Origin: Actinomycetes bacterium
Lineage (GTDB): Bacteria > Actinomycetota > Acidimicrobiia > Acidimicrobiales > Ilumatobacteraceae
DNA length: 43,195 nt
Assembly (NCBI GenBank): GCA_025356335.1
Contig: JANXUF010000100.1
Span: 1-43,195, forward strand
Direction of reading: 5' to 3'
The notes below the pieces were generated by a model. The model saw only the letters and a program-made list of their open reading frames with translations, was not told the DNA's origin and did no database searches. A program made the position numbers and the translations under genes. How positions within the stretch are numbered: position 1 is the stretch's first letter; every line of letters begins with the position of its first letter. This document shows, one piece after another, positions 1 to 7,734 of the stretch.

Positions 1-230
1 GGGCACAGCTTGCCCTCGTTGAACGGGAACTCGTACCACGGCTCGAACCCGACCACCGTGTTGTCATTCACCTTCAACTTGATGCCGCACTGCTGCCCGC
101 AGAAGCAACAATGCGTGTTCACGACCTTGTCGATCGTCAGCCCGGCATCCCAACCGCCCGGCGGTGCGACGTTGAGATGCGGCCCGTAGCGAGCGATCAG
201 CTCATCGTCGGTGATCGGTGGTCGTGCCAT
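1..230 (-). CDS. Molybdopterin oxidoreductase, N-terminal part (cut by window edge)
   Basis: Only the first 76 or so residues are inside the window; the gene runs off base 1. The translated start (MARPPITDDELIARYG) is followed by a cysteine cluster HCCFCGQQCG and then GKLCP, spaced like the N-terminal [4Fe-4S] site (CxxCxxxC...C) of the DMSO reductase superfamily (nitrate reductase, formate dehydrogenase). This cofactor domain normally passes electrons to or from a bis-MGD molybdenum centre. No Tat signal precedes it, so it is probably cytoplasmic. Its ATG shares one base with the TGA of the upstream membrane gene (TGATG at 232-228), which suggests translational coupling. Substrate cannot be told from this fragment. 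Confidence 0.85.
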   Translation of the reverse strand, partial: MARPPITDDELIARYGPHLNVAPPGGWDAGLTIDKVVNTHCCFCGQQCGIKLKVNDNTVVGFEPWYEFPFNEGKLC

Positions 231-1267
231 CAGCCGAACCCTCCTACCCGCGCCGATTGAGCGAGAGTGACATGCGCGCGCCGACACTTCGGACAGGTGT
301 CCTGATAGTTGCCGCCACCCTCGATCGAGTAATCGAACCCGACCTGCGGGAGCACCACTTTGAGATCTGCGATCTGTTGCGCGCTCGCGAACGCCTCGCC
401 GCACCGCCGGCAGATCGCCGGTTCACCCTCGGCGTTGGCCCGCTTGTAGTAGACGACACCGAGATTGCCGGGACGTTGAAAGATGTGGAACAACTTCCCG
501 AACGGCAAATACATCAACCCGAGGATCACCGTCAACGCGTGAATCGTGTTCAACGCCGAATAGAACCGTCCCTCCAACCACATGCTCGACACCGTCAAGA
601 ACAAGCCGCTGACCGACACCGCGAACAGCCCGGCGAGCGCGAGAAAGTCACCCGAGCGTTCGACCGCCATCGCACCCGGATCACGCAACCGGCGACGCAG
701 GAAGATGAACACCCCCGCCAGGACGAGCACCGCGGCGACGTCGAGGGCGTGGAACGTGAACCAGCCGACGATGCTCTCGGCGTCGAACTTCATCGTCCCG
801 ATCCTCGAAATGTACACCTGATACCGATCGGCCCGCTGACCGACACTCTCGAAATGCAACAAGCCAAGCGTCAACGGGATCGTGACCAGCCCGGCAAGGA
901 TGCAGCCCCAGAACACGAGTTGATGCGCAAACCAACGCGACCGCGACCGGCGCCGGATGAACCCCTGCGTCAACAGCTGCGTCGCAACCAGTGACGGCAA
1001 CGCGACGACGTTGCGGGCCTTACGCTGACGGAACGCGTCCCACCCACGACGGTTCAACATCGCCGTTGAAGGCCGACGCAACCAGACCGCGTACCGGTAG
1101 GCGACTCCGAACACGGCGAAAACGACACCGAACAGGTAGCCGACCAGAGCTGCGTCGAACCACACCAACCGATCACTGCCGATGAACGTCAACGCGATCA
1201 CCACCGCCACGCCGACCGTTCCCCAAGCGACACCCCGACGATCGAGATGATCATGCGAGCTATTCAC
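230..1267 (-). CDS. Membrane cytochrome b-like (NarI/DsrM-type) subunit with C-terminal zinc ribbon
   Basis: A 345-residue protein with about six hydrophobic segments. Histidines lie in or next to helices (WFAHQLVF, WFTFHALD, NTIHALTV, KLFHIF), the arrangement of heme-b binding quinol-oxidising subunits such as NarI and DsrM. The C-terminus adds a soluble domain with two Cys pairs, CRRCG and CPKC, about 40 residues apart, that looks like a zinc ribbon or rubredoxin-like site. Coupled to the molybdopterin oxidoreductase, it probably links that enzyme to the quinone pool. The GTG start at 1267 is supported by TAGGGT six bases upstream (1274-1279), consistent with a leaderless mRNA. Heme ligation is inferred from position only. 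Confidence 0.7.
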   Translation of the reverse strand: MNSSHDHLDRRGVAWGTVGVAVVIALTFIGSDRLVWFDAALVGYLFGVVFAVFGVAYRYAVWLRRPSTAMLNRRGWDAFRQRKARNVVALPSLVATQLLTQGFIRRRSRSRWFAHQLVFWGCILAGLVTIPLTLGLLHFESVGQRADRYQVYISRIGTMKFDAESIVGWFTFHALDVAAVLVLAGVFIFLRRRLRDPGAMAVERSGDFLALAGLFAVSVSGLFLTVSSMWLEGRFYSALNTIHALTVILGLMYLPFGKLFHIFQRPGNLGVVYYKRANAEGEPAICRRCGEAFASAQQIADLKVVLPQVGFDYSIEGGGNYQDTCPKCRRAHVTLAQSARVGGFG

Positions 1268-1273
1268 ATGCGC

Positions 1274-1279
1274 ACCCTA
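1274..1279 (-). promoter_or_regulatory. -10 hexamer TAGGGT, leaderless promoter of the membrane cytochrome gene
   Basis: TAGGGT reads on the minus strand and is followed by six bases and then the GTG start. No Shine-Dalgarno can fit in that space. The same layout recurs at several other genes in the window. Confidence 0.5.
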
Positions 1280-1312
1280 GACCCGATTCCGAAGCCGAAC
1301 TTCGAACGCGTC

Positions 1313-1329
1313 GTATGCACACTGCATAC
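1313..1329. promoter_or_regulatory. 17-bp palindrome GTATGCACACTGCATAC, possible operator
   Basis: Perfect 6-bp arms (GTATGC/GCATAC) flank a 5-base spacer, about 45 bp upstream of the cytochrome b-like gene. It lies in the 380-bp gap (1268-1647) before the divergent cupin gene. Its size and symmetry suit a dimeric regulator. Nothing else in the gap is recognisable as a gene. Confidence 0.35.
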
Positions 1330-1647
1330 TGGGTCGCGTTGACCCGGCATCGTCCGTTCATAACGCCCCGGTAGGACTCACAGCGCTCGGTTGGCGAGAC
1401 GATGAACAGCGTCTCTGTCCCGGCGCGAGCAGCAGGTCGGCGGCCGGAAACAGGTCGCTCTCTTCGCTGGCGATCTGACAACACAGCGCGTCGGGCACGG
1501 TCGCAAAGTGAACAGTGGTCCTCGGCGCGCCTCGACGAGTTCCGCAGGAAGCCCCGGCTCATCAGTTTGCCGCGTATCACCGTTGATCCCCCAGCGACCG
1601 TAACCCGAACGGGACCAACGAACGCCAGGATGTGTGAAGCTGCCGCG

Positions 1648-1980
1648 ATGAAGATGACCACGCTTGCAGACGCACCCGACTATGACAGTGAGCGATTCGT
1701 CGCTGCGCCGCTGCTCGATGGCAGCCAGTCGAACGCTCGAGTCATCCGGCTCAGCCCGGGCCAGGACCTCCCGCCCCACACCCACGCAACGTCGGATCTC
1801 ATCGTCTACATCGTCGAGGGCTCCGGCACGTTGGTGGTGGACGGCGACGCGGTGGCGTTCATCACCGGCTCGCTTGCCTACTTCCGCGGCGACGAGGTAC
1901 TTCGACTGTCCAACACCGGCACGACCGGTCTCACCGCACTCGCATTTCTCGCGCCACCGTTTCCCGGGCAATCGACGTGA
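1648..1980 (+). CDS. Small cupin-fold protein
   Basis: A single-domain cupin of about 110 residues. The first cupin motif is visible as PPHTHATSDLIVYIVEGSG (His-x-His, then the G..V.EG turn) and the second as GSLAYFRGDEVLRLSNTG. The second motif lacks the usual metal-ligand histidine, which is replaced by Arg/Asp positions, so metal binding is uncertain. Such small cupins act as sugar- or metabolite-binding domains or as dioxygenase-like enzymes; the substrate cannot be read from the sequence. The reading frame is open further upstream, but the cupin fold begins just after MKMTTLADAP. I chose ATG 1648; ATG 1630 or 1654 are possible. It stands alone, with no gene close downstream on the same strand. 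Confidence 0.75.
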   Translation: MKMTTLADAPDYDSERFVAAPLLDGSQSNARVIRLSPGQDLPPHTHATSDLIVYIVEGSGTLVVDGDAVAFITGSLAYFRGDEVLRLSNTGTTGLTALAFLAPPFPGQST

Positions 1981-2129
1981 GGCTCGCATGTGGCCCAACG
2001 ATGCGATCAGGCCGACGGTGAGGATGTCGGCGTCGCTCCTCACGATCAACTGTGCAGGCGTCGACGTCATCGAGCCGCGCAACGAAGATGGTCCGAATGC
2101 ACGCGAACCTGCCGGTCGACGGAGCGAAA

Positions 2130-2477
2130 CTGCCCGCTCTGTTTCAACGAGCTCATCGACCGGCTCCGCTCGGTCGACGGGATCGTCCAGGCTGACCTCG
2201 TCAAATTGATCGGCACGTCGCTCCACCGCATCGCTTTGGTCCCGGAACGAGATCGTGATGACCACCTCCTGCCCGGCGGCGTGCTGCACTGCGCGCACGA
2301 GTCAGCGCACCGCCCACCCTTCGAACCACGACCCAACGCCGAAATCCACGAGCCCTGCACACGCGTATCAACTCTCGATCGCGACCACAGCTGCCAGCGC
2401 ATTCCGAGGACCCAACCCCCGGCCAGCGCCACTACTGAAACGGCGGGGATGATTGGGAGGCGACGAGGTTTGATCAC
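2130..2477 (-). pseudogene. Decayed third gene of the clc-usp operon
   Basis: A GTG at 2477 overlaps the stop of the Usp gene (GTGA) and opens a reading frame that begins like a membrane anchor: IKPRRLP, then a hydrophobic run ending in GGWVLGMRWQ. Around 2360 the coding signal moves to a second frame (GLVDFGVGSWFEGWAVR). That frame is cut by a TGA near 2303 and then continues as LVRAVQHAAGQEVV... with high third-position GC for about 50 codons. This looks like one gene broken by a frameshift and an in-frame stop. The product is unrecognised. The 3' end is approximate. Alternatively it is non-coding sequence with chance open frames. The remainder of the 1981-2473 gap holds nothing I can support. 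Confidence 0.35.
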
Positions 2478-2968
2478 TCGGCCACATCCTCGTTCGCCTG
2501 CTGTTCGATGTGCGTTGGGTATTGTCGTGCCTTGCCGTAGACATGGATGACGGGGATGTCAACGGCACGCTCCAGTTTGTGGACGAGGTCCATGCTGAGC
2601 CAGCGCGACGCTCCAGGAGGCAACGTCGAGAGGACGACCTCGTCGAAGGTTTGGGACCGGAGCGCATCCTCCACCGCAGCGATCGGATCCTCGTCTCCGA
2701 TAGCGCCTGACGCGTCCACTCCTGCGGCATGCAACATCGCGAGCAGTTGTGCGAGGCGGGCGGAGGCCTGGGCGTTGGCTTCGTCGGTGTCGGCCGTGCT
2801 CGGCTCCCCGGCGTATGCGGCGAGCACGGTGCTGTAAAGACCGGCCGTCCGTGTCGCCGGGACGACGACCGTGAACGACGCAGGCTGCTCGGCGTGGAGG
2901 CGCTTGATCGCTTCCAACAGATGTTGTCCGCCGAGTGTTTGATTGGCTACCACGAGATATCGCTTCAT
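2474..2968 (-). CDS. Universal-stress-protein-like (Usp/HUP fold) protein
   Basis: A 164-residue protein starting MKRYLVVANQTLGG, a first beta strand and loop like those of nucleotide-binding Usp domains, followed by a long helix, FTVVVPATR, and later FDEVVLSTLPPGASRWLSMDLVHKL. The latter matches the DEIVVSTHP.G.SRWLR.DL pattern of small actinobacterial proteins in this group. A role in stress or ion sensing is a guess. Its ATG overlaps the TGA of the ClC channel gene by four bases (ATGA), so it is translated in the same operon. The overlap fixes the start; an upstream extension would run through the channel gene. Confidence 0.65.
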   Translation of the reverse strand: MKRYLVVANQTLGGQHLLEAIKRLHAEQPASFTVVVPATRTAGLYSTVLAAYAGEPSTADTDEANAQASARLAQLLAMLHAAGVDASGAIGDEDPIAAVEDALRSQTFDEVVLSTLPPGASRWLSMDLVHKLERAVDIPVIHVYGKARQYPTHIEQQANEDVAE

Positions 2969-4251
2969 CCGGTCGCCTCGGAAACAGCGGAGATGGTGTC
3001 GCGTTCGCGCTGGGTGTGGATCATCGAGACGCGGCTCGTCAGGAAGAGGGCGATCACAGCGGCGAGCAGTGTCGGGGGGAGGAGGCGCAGTCCGGCCATC
3101 TCGGCGACGACGAGCGACGAACCGAACGGCGTCTTCGTTACGCCGACATTCACCGCAGTCATCATCGCCGTCATGGCGATGACCTGATCGACGCCCAGCG
3201 TCCGGGCGCCGACACTGCCGACCGTAACGCCGATGAAGAAGAGGGGGATGATGAAGCCACCGCGCCAACCCGTGGACATGATCGTTGCGCTGGCGACGAA
3301 CTTCACCAACGCCGCGATCAGGAGCGTCGAGATCGCCAGTTTCGTCGCGACGATGTATCCGATCTGGCCTTCACCGAACGTCAAGGCGTAGGGGCTCGCG
3401 AACGCCAGGCCACCGATCGCCAGGCCACCGAGCACCGGCCGTACGACTGGCGGCACCCGTCGGAACGCTGCGCGTTCGAACTTGGCGAAGTAGGTGAAAC
3501 CGGCGGCGATTCCTGCCCCGATGATTCCAGCGGCGACCCCGATCAGCAGATCGGACGCGTGCAGGTTCGACACCTCGGGAAAGTTCCACACCGGGTTGAG
3601 CCCGAGTCCGTTGACGATGATGTACACCACGTAACCCGACATGGCGCCGATCACCGCCGGCAACAACGCCTCGTAATACTGCAGCCCACGGCGATGAAGG
3701 ATCTCGAGGGCGAAGATCGCCGCGCCGAGCGGCGCCCCGAACAGCATCGAGAAGCCCGCGGCCATGCCGGTAATCGTCAACACTCGGAGTTCGGTCGTGG
3801 ACAGGTGATAGCGCAGCGCCAGCCAACTGCCGATCGATCCGGTCGTCTGCACGAGCGGCGCCTCCGGACCGATGGCGCTGCCTGCAGCGATGCCGATCAG
3901 CGACACCGGAATCAACGAACGCAGCTCACGCATATCGGATTTGCCGCCGCTGACGTGAATGTTGTCGACCAGCAACTCGACATCGCCTGGATTGCCCAGG
4001 ACATGCGTCAATATTCCGATCGCCAACCCGACGAGCGCGAGCACAGCCAGGTGCGGCCCAATCGACCAGCTGGCCGCCCCGAGCAGGTTCGTCAGCCCTT
4101 TCAACGCAGCGATGTAGGCCGCCCCGACCAGGCCCGAGAGGATTCCGACCATCACGACCAATCGCCAGAGGCGATGCCGGTCGCCGACCAGCGCGTCACC
4201 GACGGACCACCGGAGGAGGCGATTCGTCACGCCGTGGTGTGGTGCTTTCAT
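2965..4251 (-). CDS. ClC-family voltage-gated chloride channel or transporter
   Basis: A 428-residue integral membrane protein with about ten hydrophobic helices. The ClC signature is visible as GSAIGPEAPLVQ, matching GxxxGREGPxVQ and keeping the gating glutamate. It is followed by GMAAGFSMLFGAPLGAAIFALE, and late in the protein by GWRGGFIIPLFFIG and NVGVTKTPFGSSLVVAEM, the paired half-repeats of the family. There is no C-terminal CBS pair, as in short prokaryotic members. It should move chloride, perhaps in exchange for protons. I place the start at ATG 4251, not 4263, because TATGGT lies exactly seven bases upstream and the divergent MarR gene also opens with ATGAAAGCAC. It is followed by the Usp-like gene. 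Confidence 0.9.
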   Translation of the reverse strand: MKAPHHGVTNRLLRWSVGDALVGDRHRLWRLVVMVGILSGLVGAAYIAALKGLTNLLGAASWSIGPHLAVLALVGLAIGILTHVLGNPGDVELLVDNIHVSGGKSDMRELRSLIPVSLIGIAAGSAIGPEAPLVQTTGSIGSWLALRYHLSTTELRVLTITGMAAGFSMLFGAPLGAAIFALEILHRRGLQYYEALLPAVIGAMSGYVVYIIVNGLGLNPVWNFPEVSNLHASDLLIGVAAGIIGAGIAAGFTYFAKFERAAFRRVPPVVRPVLGGLAIGGLAFASPYALTFGEGQIGYIVATKLAISTLLIAALVKFVASATIMSTGWRGGFIIPLFFIGVTVGSVGARTLGVDQVIAMTAMMTAVNVGVTKTPFGSSLVVAEMAGLRLLPPTLLAAVIALFLTSRVSMIHTQRERDTISAVSEATG

Positions 4252-4297
4252 TTGTTCAACCATATCGTGCTAAGATATATTGTGCCAATGAAAGCAC
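4242..4297. promoter_or_regulatory. Compact bidirectional leaderless promoter between clc and marR
   Basis: Only 36 bp separate the two start codons. TATGGT (4259-4264, minus strand) stands seven bases before the clc ATG, and TATATT (4276-4281) stands six bases before the marR ATG. The two coding starts form an 11-bp perfect inverted repeat (GTGCTTTCATT 4242-4252 and AATGAAAGCAC 4287-4297), so both messages would begin with the same ten bases. Confidence 0.6.
4262..4278. promoter_or_regulatory. Probable MarR operator ATATCGTGCTAAGATAT
   Basis: Perfect 5-bp arms (ATATC/GATAT) lie around a 7-base spacer. The 17-bp size is usual for MarR-family sites. The site overlaps the -10 hexamers of both divergent promoters, so binding would be expected to repress the channel operon and the regulator together. 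Binding itself is inferred. Confidence 0.5.
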
Positions 4298-4698
4298 GCG
4301 TCACCGACAGCGACTACAGGCAGCTGCTGGCCTTGCGCACGTCGCTACGACGGTTTCTGCGATGGAGCGAGCATCAAGCAGAAGCGGCGGGCGTTACGCC
4401 GGCCCATCACCAACTGATGCTCGCCATCCGCGGCCACTCGGGCGACGGTCTTCCGACGATCGGTGACGTCGCAGAGCACCTGCTCCTTCGCCATCACAGC
4501 GCAGTTGGACTCGTCGACCGGGCCGAAGCTGCGGGCCTCGTCGTCAAGAGCAGAGACGAGACCGACCATAGAGTCGTTCACGTCTCACTCTCCAAACACG
4601 GTGTCGATATCCTCGTCTCGCTGGCCGCCGAGCACCTCGAAGAACTCCGACGGCTCGGCTTCATCCGAGCAGTGTCCGAACACCCGGGTGACGAATAG
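4288..4698 (+). CDS. MarR-family transcriptional regulator
   Basis: A 136-residue winged-helix protein. It has an N-terminal dimerisation helix (RQLLALRTSLRRFLRWSE) and a helix-turn-helix PTIGDVAEHLLLRHHSAVGLVDRAEAAGLV. The wing begins RDETDHRVVHVSLSKHG, the DxRxxxV.LT..G signature of the MarR family. It ends in a C-terminal helix of the dimer arm. It probably represses itself and the divergent ClC/Usp operon through the palindrome between them. The start at ATG 4288 is set by TATATT six bases upstream. The reading frame is open far upstream, but that part is antisense to the channel gene and is not real. The ligand is unknown. Confidence 0.9.
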   Translation: MKARVTDSDYRQLLALRTSLRRFLRWSEHQAEAAGVTPAHHQLMLAIRGHSGDGLPTIGDVAEHLLLRHHSAVGLVDRAEAAGLVVKSRDETDHRVVHVSLSKHGVDILVSLAAEHLEELRRLGFIRAVSEHPGDE

Positions 4699-4952
4699 GA
4701 GCTCTGCAGTCATCATTGTGTTCGAGATCGAGCATTCGAATGTCGTCCTCCACTCCCGCAGTCGTTCGGTGATCTCGGCGAGAGTGGTGAAGCCGATTCG
4801 GTATGACGACTTTGCGTTGCACGATCGAGAAATAGATCTCGGTGAAGGGTGTTTGAGTGGGGGGTTCGCGGGTGCACCCCGCTCTCTATCTATGTTTCCG
4901 GGCTTCTGAGGTTCCTGTGGCATAGGAGGAAAACGGGGTGCAGGGTGCAAGG

Positions 4953-5219
4953 CTATGGCGCGGGTTGCTCGGTCTCGAAAAGGCGGTGGTCGAGGGGATC
5001 GAATTCGATGAGGGCTCGGGGTGTTGGTGGCGTGGGTGAGGTAGGCGTCGCCGTTGGCGGGCGTTGGACGCTGGGACGGTGCAGGTATATCTCGAAGCAG
5101 GCATCGCCAAGCTCGCTCTCCGAGGCCAGCGCCCTCGCCTGTTCGATAGCCGACTTCCACAGCGCCCTGTCCATCGCCCGTGGCCAAGTAGCGTTCTGTG
5201 GCGCGCGCCGGTCGCCCAT
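4953..5219 (-). CDS. Hypothetical 88-residue protein, doubtful
   Basis: This is the only candidate in the 4699-5312 gap. The frame reads MGDRRAPQNATWP..., then an amphipathic helix (WKSAIEQARALASESELG), a proline/threonine-rich run and FDPLDHRLFETEQPAP. Third codon positions are mostly G or C, as in the real genes, but I recognise no family and see no clear ribosome site. It could be the remains of a longer gene, since the overlapping frames on this strand are also open. The rest of the gap (4699-4952) has only a short G/C palindrome, GGGTGCACCC, and nothing else I can name. Confidence 0.25.
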   Translation of the reverse strand: MGDRRAPQNATWPRAMDRALWKSAIEQARALASESELGDACFEIYLHRPSVQRPPTATPTSPTPPTPRALIEFDPLDHRLFETEQPAP

Positions 5220-5312
5220 CGAAGAAAGGGACGACCCGAGACGGCAGGGAGTTGCTTCCGAAGCTCACGCGCGAGAGCATGCTGTGTTGGCTGCTTCCCT
5301 GAACACCCGCCG

Positions 5313-5801
5313 ATGAATCGCCGTCGCGACGGCAGCCGCATCGTCGCGCTGCTGACAGTTCTGGCTGCGTCCGCTTCGATATTTGTGTCGTACTCCGCCT
5401 CGAAGCCAGGGAGCACGGGCACCGCAGCAGGTGCTTACGCCCGCGTCATCCGTTGGTTCGTCGATCAGAAAGCGGCCGAGTCCGGCAAACGGGTCGTGTT
5501 CGTGCAGGCCCGCGGCGATGGCCTCTCGATCGGTCTGGAAATACAGGCGAGCGTCGTCAGCGGGGCTGAGTCGTTTGCAGAGGTGCGGTTCATCGACGAT
5601 CCCTCCGAGGCGCTCGACACCGCCGGGGTCCGCGAGGGCGGCATCTTCCTCGCCCTCGGCCCAGCGGTGCCGGAATCAGGCGCCGTCACCATCGATTGCG
5701 ATGAAATCGTTGCTCGCGACTCGCAGACCACCCTCACTTTCTCGTTGATGTTCATCAACGGCGCCTGGGCACTGCGGGGCGAGCCGCTTTCGACCGCGTG
5801 A
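5313..5801 (+). CDS. Small exported or membrane-anchored hypothetical protein
   Basis: A 162-residue protein. The start is basic (MNRRRDGSR), followed by a hydrophobic stretch of about 18 residues ending near SASIFVSYSAS, so it is either secreted or held by one N-terminal helix. The remainder is a soluble domain with alternating strands (GKRVVFVQARGDGLSIGLEIQASVV, AEVRFIDD, GGIFLALG, TLTFSLMFINGAWAL). I recognise no family. The frame is open upstream, but ATG 5313 is where the signal-like sequence begins. The stop codon abuts the stop of the convergent transporter gene, with no base between them (TGA/TCA at 5799-5804). Confidence 0.55.
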   Translation: MNRRRDGSRIVALLTVLAASASIFVSYSASKPGSTGTAAGAYARVIRWFVDQKAAESGKRVVFVQARGDGLSIGLEIQASVVSGAESFAEVRFIDDPSEALDTAGVREGGIFLALGPAVPESGAVTIDCDEIVARDSQTTLTFSLMFINGAWALRGEPLSTA

Positions 5802-7349
5802 TCACACCGGAGGCTTGTCCACCGGCGCAACGTGTTCATCGATGCGAACGCTCTTGAGCAGCCGATCGGCCGTGATCAACACCTCGATCACCCGCTCGCT
5901 CGCCGGCTGGTCATCGGTCCGACGCACGAACGCCACATAGTCCTCGAGGGCACGCCAGGCCTCCGCCTGCTGTCCCAATTCGCCTCCGCGACTTTCGATG
6001 AAGATATCTACAGCGAGCTCCGCGACAACAACCGCCATCCGATAAGCACCGAGCGCCGCCAGCCGCCGTGCCTCTGCGAGCAGCGCCGACGGCAGCGCCT
6101 CGCCGACAGCCAGGGCCTGGTCACCCATGAACACCCGTGTCACTTGGCGTCGCAGTGACGCTCGACGCCGAGATGCGTAAAAGCCTGCCGCCATCAGCAG
6201 TACGAGGCTCGACACGGTAAAGCCCGCCTTCGGGCTCGGCGCAAGCTGCACGGCGAGGCACGCGCCGACAAGCGTCGCCGTTTGGAAAAGGAGTTCGCTG
6301 CGAGCGATCGTCCTTCCGCGGGCCATGCTCGGAACTGACGCATACAACAGCGTGATCTCCCGGCTGGCGACTCCGCCACCAAGGCCGATCGAGAAGGCGA
6401 TCGCCAGCACGCTCAAGTTGCCCACCGTCAAGACGCCGAGCGCACTGACCAGCCCGGGCACCGCCAGCGCCAACAGCAACACGGCGTCTGCATCGAGTCT
6501 GCGGTGCAGACGGCCAACCAGCAGCGTCGCCAACATACCGCCCGCCCCGGCGGTGATCAGCCCGCCAGCGAAGATCCAGACGTCGCCCCCGCCGCGTTTG
6601 ATCGCAAAGACGAGCAGATACGTCAGCGCTCCGGCGGCGGCACGTATCGCCGTGACAGCCACCGTCGCGGACCAAAAGCGTGACGGGATCAGTTCGCCGA
6701 GCGGGGGCATCGCGTTGGACGCAGGCGGTCGCTCCTGGTGCGGCAGTCCTCGGCACATGAACGCACCGCTCAGCAACGACAACGACCCGATCAGCAGCAT
6801 CTGCGCCTCGTCGCCACGAGCGAGCAGAACCCCTCCGAGGACCGCTCCCGCACCCCCAGCGATACTTCCGATCCGAACGATGTGGATGTCCGCTTTCAGC
6901 AGTTCGGCCGGGTCGTCGGTCAGTCGCGACAACAGCGCGGTCTTCGCCAACGCGTAGATCTTCCGACAGATCAACAGAGCGAACGCAAGCGGGTACAGCG
7001 CAACGGACAACAGCGAACCGATCAGCAACAGCGCGACGATCGACTGCAGGAACTGCGAGCCCGATATCGCCACTCGATAGCCGATGCGGGTGCGATCAAG
7101 CAGATTGCCGACGAGCGGGGCGGCAATAGCCAACGGAGCGGCTGTCAGCAGCAGGTAGGACAGAATTCGACTCCTCGACGCATCGAGCGAGACCGACAGG
7201 AACAACGAACCGACAAGCGACAAACTGATCAGCGCTTCACCGAAGTTCTCGATCGCGTGGACGGTCGACAAACGCCTCGAAACCACTGGGCCGCGTAAGA
7301 ACTCCAACGTCCGGCGCCACGCCCTCCCAGCGGCCAACGTCTCTACCAA
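5802..7349 (-). CDS. MFS-type membrane transporter with soluble C-terminal extension
   Basis: A 515-residue protein with about twelve hydrophobic helices in residues 20-390. The loop GNLLDRTRIGYRVAISGSQ between helices 2 and 3 resembles the MFS motif A (G.L.DR.GRR). A cytoplasmic helical tail of some 120 residues follows (LAEARRLAALGAYRMAVVVAELAVDIFIESRGGE...), which is longer than in ordinary MFS exporters and suggests a regulatory or partner-binding part. The substrate is unknown. The start appears to be TTG 7349 with AAAGG just upstream and TAAGAT as a plausible -10. It is convergent with the small exported protein. It is followed upstream (7350-7720) by sequence with no gene I can support. 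Confidence 0.65.
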   Translation of the reverse strand: MVETLAAGRAWRRTLEFLRGPVVSRRLSTVHAIENFGEALISLSLVGSLFLSVSLDASRSRILSYLLLTAAPLAIAAPLVGNLLDRTRIGYRVAISGSQFLQSIVALLLIGSLLSVALYPLAFALLICRKIYALAKTALLSRLTDDPAELLKADIHIVRIGSIAGGAGAVLGGVLLARGDEAQMLLIGSLSLLSGAFMCRGLPHQERPPASNAMPPLGELIPSRFWSATVAVTAIRAAAGALTYLLVFAIKRGGGDVWIFAGGLITAGAGGMLATLLVGRLHRRLDADAVLLLALAVPGLVSALGVLTVGNLSVLAIAFSIGLGGGVASREITLLYASVPSMARGRTIARSELLFQTATLVGACLAVQLAPSPKAGFTVSSLVLLMAAGFYASRRRASLRRQVTRVFMGDQALAVGEALPSALLAEARRLAALGAYRMAVVVAELAVDIFIESRGGELGQQAEAWRALEDYVAFVRRTDDQPASERVIEVLITADRLLKSVRIDEHVAPVDKPPV

Positions 7350-7723
7350 AGTCCTTTCACCCCGAGATCTTAGTTTGAGATGCGGCGACCGGCGCCGGAC
7401 CGCTTCCTCTGACGCAGTCCATCCTGTGAGCGAGCCGCGACAGCATGGAATCCAATGTTGTTCGGATCAGCGCACGACGTTGGCAATCGGCCGGTAAGTG
7501 ACGGAGGCCAGCACGATCTACCGATACGCCTGGCGCGTTCGGCCCGCAGAGCGCGACCCGCTTACGCAGTGGGAAGCGCATTTCAGACGGTGATGCAACC
7601 GGGGGGACCCTCGTCGATGTAGTCGCCGCTCGGCGCGCGGTGGCTCCGCTCCTTCCGGCGAACGCCTCGCTATTTGCGTGCCAGACAGTCGGAACATATT
7701 GATTCGGTCACCGGTTCGTGGCG

Positions 7724-7734
7724 ACTCACCAGAG
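7724..7734. repeat. Left 11-bp inverted repeat ACTCACCAGAG
   Basis: Exact reverse complement of 7871-7881. The two copies bound a 136-bp segment (7735-7870) that reads in the opposite direction to the rest of the IS630 remnant. Confidence 0.85.

Noticed and set aside
1260..1661. Minus-strand 133-codon frame before the cytochrome gene
   Set aside because: Composition is not coding-like, and it overlaps the promoter and palindrome of the molybdenum enzyme operon.
2935..4287. Long upstream extension of the MarR frame
   Set aside because: It lies antisense to the ClC channel; the MarR fold starts only at 4288.
5799..5804. Back-to-back stop codons TGATCA
   Set aside because: Tight convergent ends are common here (also at 27549/27555 and 39996/40006); no special function is needed.
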